Positions 8,671 through 14,433 of a stretch of 14,433 nt of DNA are shown here, piece by piece (positions within the stretch are counted from its first letter, which is position 1; each line of letters begins with the position of its first letter). A model generated the notes under the pieces. That model saw nothing but the letters and a program-made list of their open reading frames with translations. It ran no database searches and was not told the origin of the DNA. This DNA comes from Glomus cerebriforme (Eukaryota; Glomeromycota; Glomeromycetes; Glomerales; Glomeraceae): NCBI GenBank assembly GCA_003550305.1, contig QKYT01000504.1, positions 35,518 to 49,950 of the forward strand. The letters run 5' to 3'. The position numbers and the translations under genes were made by a program.

Positions 8671-9616
8671 TTTCCAGGAACGGTTGATGGAAAATCATAT
8701 ATTATCGCCACAGTGAATCTGCCAGTATCTAACTTGCCAGTTGAATATAAAAATATTCCAGTGTTAATTGATTATGGAGTTATGAGAGCTTCAACAGCTA
8801 GTCACGAATATCACAAATACTGTATCGCAAATATCAAGATCTCAANCCAGGNATAAGTATTAGTGATTCTGAGCTTGGTGGTGCGTGTACACTAAGAGCG
8901 TTTTTAAAATAGCAGAATAACCAGATAAAAAATACTTACTAACTGTAATTCATGGAATTGGAAATGTGGGAAATTCAATAATTCAACCAGGCAAAGAGGA
9001 TAATGTATGTATTTGATAAAACTTTGTTAATTTTAAACCTTTCGTTTCTAAACACCAATCCACTGATATTTATTTAACAGGGTAATTTTGCGAAATATTA
9101 TTGCGTTAAAGTCACCAAGTATGGAGATTTAAGTATTGATGCATCGGGACGNCTTTTATTTTTGTGAGGTTGATAACAATCATAGAGTATCAGCTACCAA
9201 CGAACCATGCAAATCAAATATTAGTATTAAGGATTTCCAATGCACTTTAGATCATGCAACTGAATCTACTATACTTGTTCAAAAAGTAGTTAGAANAACA
9301 AGACANACTGCAGGTAAAATAAGAAATCAAATGAGTCNCATTTTAGTAACCGATGTGTTTAAAAAAGGCGTGTATGCTTATTAGTTACTTAAGAGTTAAG
9401 TCTCAATTAACCTGACTTTTTTAATAATTAACTGTTATGTGTAGATGATCTTGGAGACTCTGTGCTCCAGTAGATGGTCTTTGAGAGATTTATCAATGTA
9501 CCTCAGAAAGCCGAACTTCGTCTGGTGTTGTACCTATTGATCTAATTTTAGAAAGAATCCATGAAAAAGAAAATATGAAGTTTGAGTTATTAATGAGTGA
9601 AGAACATAATATTTAA
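8502..9616 (+). pseudogene. Broken trypsin/streptogrisin-like serine protease family gene
   Basis: A single plus-strand protein can be followed through several frame changes. 8502-8666 gives GRVFFYISSTHNPYFF and then VGDRKVQMDLFTQIDYASRD. 8668-8846 gives FPGTVDGKSYIIATVNLPV. From 8847 comes GISISDSELGGACTLRAFLK, then after a stop PDKKYLLTVIHGIGNVG. A 76-bp intron follows, then YYCVKVTKYGDLSIDASG, another shift, and FYFCEVDNNHRV to a stop at 9384. After a possible intron, 9447-9472 encodes GDS(G)APV with one base missing, and 9485-9616 gives SSGVVPIDLILERIHEKEN and a stop. LGGACTL...LLTVIHG and GDSGAPV resemble the N-terminal strand/catalytic-His region and the Ser motif of chymotrypsin-fold proteases. 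A possible Asp lies in GDLSID. At least four frame breaks and two stops argue for a pseudogene, but six undetermined bases sit in it, so some breaks may be assembly errors. The true start and any signal peptide are not identified. Confidence 0.65.
9005..9080 (+). other. Intron in the protease-like pseudogene (76 bp)
   Basis: The donor is AAT|GTATGT at 9005 and the acceptor TTTATTTAACAG ends at 9080, followed by GGTAATTTTGCG. Splicing is in phase 0 and joins ...PGKEDN to GNFAKYYCVKV. Length and sites match the kinase intron style. The intact splice signals show that the gene was a normal spliced gene before or despite its frame breaks. Confidence 0.75.
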
Positions 9617-9810
9617 CAGTTTAACACAAACACATATAACAATTGGATTTTTTTTTATTACTTGTACAGTAGGAAGATCTTTACCGAAATGAATTATATG
9701 ATCTGTAGTAAATGCATTATTTGTAATAATTAACAAATTAAGCTAAACGCCAAATTATTACCATGAAAATAAAGATTTTTTTCATATTAGTTGCATAGCT
9801 TATTATATCA

Positions 9811-9863
9811 ACTTGACTCGCTGCATTGCACATGATATCCTACAGATTTCAGTAGGTAATAGG
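9811..9863 (+). repeat. Repeat D3: short third copy of the protease-family 5' block
   Basis: ACTTGACTCGCTGCATTGCACATGATATCCTACAGATTTCAGTAGGTAATAG, read in pieces, parallels the D1/D2 block GCTTGCGTCACATGAC...CATCCTACAGATGCAGTAAATTAG. It is more diverged, and no protease coding sequence follows. Weak similarity may extend left to about 9690 (ATTATATGATCTGTAGTA against ATTATGTAATCTGTAGT in D1). Confidence 0.5.
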
Positions 9864-9955
9864 AAGCACATTTCTCCGAAACAATTAATTCTTATTCACG
9901 TCATTCAAAAAAAAATATAAATAGAATACTTATAATCTGGTTTCAATAACAGGGT

Positions 9956-9978
9956 TATATATATATATATATATATAT
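9956..9978. repeat. (AT)11 microsatellite
   Basis: An uninterrupted alternating AT run of 22-23 bases follows CAGGGT. It can extrude as a cruciform and is likely length-variable. Confidence 0.9.
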
Positions 9979-10229
9979 GTATTCTTCTGCGTCATAAAAC
10001 TTATAAAACTTACTAATGTGGCAAGTAATGTGGCACAGTAAATTAGAGCGCAGTAATTTCACATATGTCCCCGTATCACTTTAGGTGACAGTTAAATTTG
10101 GATGAGAAAAAAAAAATCAAGCAATGTAATGTTTCCAAGTCACTCTTATTATTATATATATTCCATGATTATGATATTTCACTCCGTCTTTGTATTAAAG
10201 ATGAATAGGTAAAAAGTAAGCTTTTGCAG

Positions 10230-10542
10230 AATCTGGTAGTACATGAAGATGCTAAACTTATTGTATTTAAGTATGTGATAAAGTTCAGGTGAGTAATTTC
10301 ATTGCATTAAACTTTGATAATTTGACATGAATTAATTAGGAAATATAATATCCCATTAAGCAAAATACTTATATGAAAGAAGATGTAATTTTAAATCATT
10401 TAACAGTTTGGATTAATGATACAAAGATAAGTTTGATTGGTTTGTTCAATTAGCTTTATTTGCACAAGGCAGATAAAAGAGTTCACTAACTAAGGCTTCA
10501 CCTTTTTATATAATTTGCGATGGGCGAATTTGGAATAGGTAA
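10230..10542 (+). pseudogene. Degenerate spliced-gene remnant of unknown family
   Basis: A possible exon at 10230-10288 (NLVVHEDAKLIVFKYVIKF) ends in a perfect CAG|GTGAGT donor. A 51-bp intron ends at TTAATTAG (10339), and splicing continues as RKYNIPLSKILI before a TGA. Downstream, 10420-10473 reads YKDKFDWFVQLALFAQGR up to a TAA. The same frame resumes as KSSLTKASPFYIICDGR to a stop at 10540-10542. Composition and splice sites look like a real gene, but stops and frame changes make it non-functional as read. I do not recognise the family. Coding-like bits may continue to about 10730 (KNKCIVTASSEMSLLINS). Confidence 0.35.
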
Positions 10543-10933
10543 TTACAGTACATTAACAGATTAACTTAATCTCACGAAAAGATTTGCTCAAAATTATAAT
10601 AAAACTTCAACACCACCTATTACAAAGATCAACAAGGAGTCTTTTTTTTTGTTATTAATACTGTACAGCAGTACATGTAAAACTTTAAGTACTTGTAGAA
10701 AGGTTCAAGAATAAATGCATTGTTACTGCATCATCTGAAATGAGTTTATTAATAAATAGTTGAGCATAATGTGACTTTGCTTTTTTTTTCCAAAATATAC
10801 ATTATAACTTTTGGGATTTAGTATGATTATGTTTCTATATATATTATTGACTGTGCAAGAAAACAAATGTTTAACTTGATTTAGCTATTTATATTAATAA
10901 TTACCATTTAAAGGTAAATTACAGTAGTAATTC

Positions 10934-11095
10934 AGGCCCGGTAAAAATGCAAGTTAATAAAAAAATTTTCCGATGGTCAAAATTGACGAGGGACGGGAAA
11001 TTTAACGCGGAAATTATGGATAGATAAAGAATTCGAAATCACAGTCAACCAATCGGAGCCTGGGGCGTAAATTAGTGATATATATAATCATCTGA
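10934..11095. other. GC-richer island with CCAAT and TATA-like words
   Basis: In very AT-rich surroundings this stretch contains GGCCCGGTAAAAATG, GACGAGGGACGGGAAATTTAACGCG, ACCAATCGGAGCCTGGGGCG and then GATATATATAATCATC about 20 bases later. The order CCAAT then TATA would suit a plus-strand fungal promoter. Only a 17-codon frame (ATG at 11151) follows, so it may be an orphaned promoter of a lost gene or a repeat fragment. Confidence 0.3.
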
Positions 11096-11640
11096 TTTTA
11101 TTGAAAATCTTTCTTCTTAGCTAGAATAATTGTTAAATTAATTTTAACAAAATGATCAAATTTCAATTTGAGCTTTTTTTTCAGATTATTATCATCATGG
11201 TATAGAAAATAGAATAAATATCGAATAGGTAGCCTAGAAAAGTTTCTAAATATAGGTATCATTCATTATCAATCTGTTATTTTTATTTATGATCGTTTAT
11301 TAAAATTTGATTTATATACAATTATTAGCAAAAGGAAATAAAATCTATTTTTTTTTCAAAATTATAGGATAAATGAAAAAAAAACTACACGAATTGATAA
11401 TTACAAATTAATAGCCCATTCAATTTTGAAAGCATCGATAATATTATATTAAAAGTATTTCCTTATAAAAATTAAGGATGCTTTTAAACTACACATGCAC
11501 AAAGTATTGCAGATAGAATTGATTTTTTCTATGTTTATAATAGTTGTCGATGAAATATATAAAATATGTCAAAATATTAACATAACTTATTTTTATTAAA
11601 TATTTCATATTCTTGTATAGAAAAGTGATTTGTAGTTTTT
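11096..11640. other. Spacer without supported gene
   Basis: This is AT-rich DNA. Apart from the short frame at 11151 mentioned with the preceding island, and an unspecific continuation of the minus-strand fragment that starts at 11867, I see no coding, RNA or repeat signal. Confidence 0.45.
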
Positions 11641-11867
11641 CTAATCAGGCTTCTCATAGCTAACATTGTTGAATAACCACACAAAAAGGTTATCATTACC
11701 AAATGATGGATCGCGATCAATTGTGTCTTTTTTGACAGTTTAATTTCCATTACTAAGTTATATTTTGCTTCTGCTGCTGAATCATCGACTTTAGCTATTA
11801 TTTTCCTTTCTATTCCAATTATATTAGAATCTTCTATAAATAATAAATATTTTCCAATAATATGTTT
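11641..11867 (-). pseudogene. Frameshifted 3' end of an unrecognised gene
   Basis: On the minus strand an open frame from 11867 gives KHIIGKYLLFIEDSNIIGIE, then KIIAKVDDSAAEAKYNLVME. Near 11745 (an AAAAAAG tract) the protein-like reading moves to another frame, VKKDTIDRDPSFGNDNLF and then VWLFNNVSYEKPD, and stops at TAG 11643-11641. The first frame stays open further, but its continuation (IAIHHLVMITFLCGYS) looks less natural. An A-tract slip explains the change simply. No start codon, no upstream exons and no known domain are visible. It is probably the C-terminal remnant of a fungal gene. Confidence 0.4.
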
Positions 11868-11870
11868 TCA

Positions 11871-12440
11871 TTTCTTGAATCAAAGATATCTTTATACACC
11901 TTTTCTCTATCTAAATATACCAAGTTGATAAAAATCCAATAAAACTTGTAAACTTAACTAAATTTTACTTTGTTCATGATTTTTCATTAATTCAAAAATA
12001 TTTTTGGGGTTTTACTAATTTTGAAATAACGTTTTATAATCATTCACTTATCATAAAAACCTCTTATTAAATAAAATTAATATTATTGAAGGGGATGAAA
12101 TTTTTTAAATTTGATGACATTGTAAAAATATATAAATAAAAAGTGACCTCAAAAATTTTAGGATTTTTTTGTTCGGCAAATCAAATGAAATCACATGACA
12201 AGATATCGGCCAATTAAAATCTTAAAGGTCATTGATTAAACTGAAATTTTAAAAAAATTCATATTTTTGGTATTTATTTCAAACCGCTTATTTATTTTAA
12301 CATATCAAATAATTTTAGAACTCTCTTCCAAACCACTCTTCCAATGGATCCTTTTTTCACAATGAAATATAATCTTTTTAAAGAATAAAACTCTAAAATA
12401 GATTAGGTTTCTCTTTTTTTTGTTTTTTATTTTTGACTGT
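11871..12440. other. Spacer without supported gene
   Basis: This is AT-rich sequence with many homopolymer runs and scattered stops in all frames. No feature is supported. Confidence 0.5.
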
Positions 12441-12456
12441 GAATAGAGCAGCATGA

Positions 12457-12512
12457 TGCTATGCATAGGTGGTGCATAGTATGCTTACCTTATGGTAAGC
12501 CTGTGGGCTGTG
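12457..12512. repeat. Left flanking repeat of the 12.5-kb repeat island, with hairpin
   Basis: GCTATGCATAGGTGGTGCATAGTATGC... aligns imperfectly with 12774-12830, CTATGCGAAGGGAGGAGCATAGTGCAC.... It contains a perfect hairpin, GCTTACC (12483-12489), loop TTAT, GGTAAGC (12494-12500), followed by GTGGTTCCCC. The arrangement recalls a decayed tRNA-derived (SINE-like) head, but the loop is too small for an anticodon arm and no cloverleaf closes, so I do not call a tRNA. Confidence 0.45.
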
Positions 12513-12548
12513 GTTCCCCTAACTTATTCCAACCCTCAACCCCAACAC

Positions 12549-12578
12549 ATCCCTATCCTTATCCCTATCCCTATCTCT
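12549..12578. repeat. CCCTAT hexamer array, left part
   Basis: Units of TCCCTA / TCCTTA / TCTCTA continue on the other side of the inserted inverted-repeat element (12677-12722). They differ from the canonical fungal telomere unit CCCTAA, so this is an internal minisatellite rather than a telomere. Confidence 0.8.
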
Positions 12579-12672
12579 AGGTATGAAGTGCCGTTTTGAT
12601 CAAAAATCCTGAGTAATCCATTCACCCAGGATAACTATCTGGGATTTTTGATCAGAACGACGCTTCATACCT
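12579..12672. mobile_element. 94-bp MITE-like element with 31-bp terminal inverted repeats
   Basis: The left end 12579-12609 begins AGGTATGAAGTGCCGTTTTG. The right end 12642-12672, reverse-complemented, begins AGGTATGAAGCGTCGTTCTG. The 31-base arms differ at three positions. Similarity extends outward two to three bases, as CT(C/G)T. The core is about 32 bp and cannot encode anything. The element splits the CCCTAT array, which continues on both sides, so insertion is clear. Flanking TA on each side would fit a Tc1/mariner-type TA target duplication if the element begins at GGTATGAAG; TAT or another duplication is also possible. The family is not identified. Confidence 0.75.
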
Positions 12673-12676
12673 ACAG

Positions 12677-12722
12677 TATCTCTATCCCTATCTCTATCCC
12701 TATCCTTATTCCTATTCTTATT
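12677..12722. repeat. CCCTAT hexamer array, right part
   Basis: TATCTCTATCCCTATCTCTA, then further CCCTAT, CCTTAT and TCTTAT variants decay towards the right end at about 12722. It is the continuation of the left array after the inserted MITE-like element. Confidence 0.8.
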
Positions 12723-12773
12723 CGTATAAGCTGTAGTCCTAAGGTAGAGCTGGTTAGTTGTGAAACGACATGG

Positions 12774-12830
12774 TACTATGCGAAGGGAGGAGCATAGTGC
12801 ACTTCTAGTAAGTCTAATATTGGTAGGGCC
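12774..12830. repeat. Right flanking repeat of the 12.5-kb repeat island
   Basis: CTATGCGAAGGGAGGAGCATAGTGCAC, then CTAGTAAGTCTAATATTGGTAGGGCC, is an imperfect direct match to 12457-12512. The pair brackets the hexamer arrays and the MITE-like insert. The clean hairpin of the left copy is not preserved. Confidence 0.45.
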
Positions 12831-12849
12831 ATAGTACTTATCAACTGTT

Positions 12850-14315
12850 TTATTATTTTTTTCATATTTTTATTAAATTCAAATTTCTTAAGTTTATTAC
12901 TAATGTACAATAGATGCTGTGTTAAATTATCAAAATTGAATTGATTTTAAAATAATATATTTAAAGAAATCTTGTATAAAGTGATGTTAAAATTTTAAAT
13001 AAAAATTTTGAAAATTTTTTTGCGGATAACTTCATTTATAAAGTGAAAATACAATTTTGTAATATATTTTTTTAAAAAAAAATAAATTGTGCTTTTCATT
13101 GGAAACTATTTAGATTCTGCAAGATTATTAAATATTAACCAGCGCAATCAGCGCGTGGTAAAATTAAACGGAAAATTTTTTTGTGATGCGTTGAACGTGA
13201 ATTTAGTCTAATTAGTTTATTAAAATACATATATCAGAAATGTAAACATATAAAAATGTAATGCGCTAAGTCACACAAAACTATATATATTTTCCAAATT
13301 CCTCTTTAATAAATTTTTTTTGCCTTCACTTCAATAAATTACACTTTGTTTTTAATATTATATACTATTCATCATTCTTAACAAACTTATTAAATTACAT
13401 TTTATAAATTTATATTTAAAATATTAGGACGGCACTAGCTGGCCATATCTTCATGAATATATGGAAATGGAAAATAATATGATACATATTAATCATCAAT
13501 ATTTAATTTAAAAAGAATTGATTAATAATAAATTAAATTAAATAAATCAGTTGTATACAAACAAGTTTTACAAATCTTAAGAAAGACTGAAAACTAATGC
13601 ATTAATAATATTATCAACTTCCAACGAATAAGTTACTAAATTTTATACTACACATTTCTACGAATAGTCAATCCTGTAGCCTGTGATTAATTTTAGTTTT
13701 GCACATAATTAAAGCTAGGATTAAATAATTTCACTTACCATATATTCATAATTTCACTTTGATATACTTTTTTTTCCCTATTATTATGTTATTTTCTCAT
13801 AATACAAAATTTATTGTCAAGTTTATCATATTTTTTAATCAAGCAAATCATTAAACTTACTATAATAAAATAAACATTTCATTTATCAGAAATTCAATAC
13901 AGAATGTTTCCGATATAATTTTATAAAGCATACAATATGGCAGTAATCAAAAATTATTCTGGTTAGTAGAATGACTAGAATCTAATTGAGATAATAAAAA
14001 ATCAGATTCTTTTAATCGTATTAACAATGCAGTGCTAAAATTAATCAAAACCTGTCAATGTTTCATTATTTATCATGTTCTTAATCATAATTAAAAATAA
14101 AATTGAATCGTGGATTAATTATACAATAACCTTAGTTTTCTTATTCCATAAACAGAGTTCTTCATAAGATATCAAACTTTCAATATCTTCACAAGAATTC
14201 TTTAAGCTTATTTTCACCATTTGGAGATAACTGGAACATTAACAGTACAGTACATTGATTGAGTGGGTGTCTAGGTTTGTGACTTGATTATTTCTACTTA
14301 GGTAGGTAGCATTGC
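12850..14315. other. Spacer without supported gene
   Basis: This is AT-rich sequence. The only local oddities are an imperfect GC-rich inverted repeat at about 13138-13160 (ACCAGCGC...GCGCGTGGT) and a small CCATAT...ATATGG inverted repeat near 13443-13464. No frame on either strand looks coding. Confidence 0.5.
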
Positions 14316-14317
14316 GA

Positions 14318-14433
14318 TTAGGGATGGGGAAAGTCCAAAATGAGTCGACTTGAGTCGACTTGAGGCGTTCGGTTCGGTCCCATTTTCAAGCCGAACCGAG
14401 CAGCAAAAGCGGAACCATCGGCTCCGTTTGAGT
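14318..14433. mobile_element. Left end of a GC-richer dispersed-repeat-like element, cut by the window edge
   Basis: Composition changes sharply at about 14318. TTAGGGATGGGGAAAGTCC is followed by two exact copies of TGAGTCGACT (14341-14360), then GTTCGGTTCGG (14368-14378) facing CCGAACCGAGC (14391-14401) as an inverted repeat. A second small hairpin follows, CGGAACC-ATC-GGCTCCG, with one mismatch. (T)AGGGATGGG starts are common at the ends of hAT-type elements, so a non-autonomous hAT relative is possible. The other end is outside the window, so neither terminal repeats nor a target duplication can be tested. Confidence 0.45.

Noticed and set aside
12455..12525. Possible tRNA gene
   Set aside because: The hairpin and GTGGTTCCCC look tRNA-like, but the loop is 4 nt, no D-arm/acceptor stem closes and the B-box is poor.
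12549..12722. Telomeric repeat tract
   Set aside because: The unit is CCCTAT with variants, not CCCTAA, and the array is internal and short.

Overview
The window looks like nuclear DNA of an arbuscular mycorrhizal fungus (Glomeromycotina, closest in style to Rhizophagus). The evidence is a very AT-rich, gene-sparse background, short GT-AG introns (73 and 76 bp), and a protein kinase with a Cys-rich N-terminus and a 'NxxxFVAHGGFGSVYKAIW' glycine loop, typical of the greatly expanded kinase families of these fungi. Nothing here looks bacterial, organellar or viral.

Layout. 1-3060: AT-rich spacer with no supported gene, apart from a small palindrome and degenerate tandem repeat at 400-505. 3066-5644: a kinase locus on the minus strand. 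The one near-complete gene has exon 1 at 5644-5249 and exon 2 at 5175-4288, and probably a tiny third exon near 4187-4168. About 823 bp further along lies a tandem duplicate of its 3' end (3066-3880), which carries an orphan but stop-free kinase tail. 5650-6800: spacer. 6810-9870: two broken gene families interleaved. There are three direct copies of the 5' region of a trypsin/streptogrisin-like serine protease family (6810-7147, 8357-8670, 9811-9863). Only the middle one is followed by a protease body (8502-9616), which is broken by several frame changes. A third, intron/3'-flank-only copy of the kinase 3' module (7513-7815) sits between the first two. 10230-10542 and 11641-11867 hold unrecognised broken coding remnants. 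12457-12830 is a repeat island: a 94-bp MITE-like inverted-repeat element inserted in a CCCTAT-type hexamer array, flanked by two diverged direct repeats. The last ~115 bases (14318-14433) are a GC-richer sequence resembling the end of a dispersed repeat, cut off by the window.

How it fits together. This is an accessory region dominated by duplication and decay of multicopy families. The kinase has all core catalytic residues (K117, E132, D210, N215, D231) and may be functional. The protease is probably a pseudogene, although unresolved bases suggest that some breaks could be assembly errors. All 17 ambiguous bases lie inside these two gene bodies. I find no clearly new molecular system. The best leads are the hidden terminal exon of the kinase, the conserved non-coding block shared by the protease copies, and the composite repeat at 12.5 kb.
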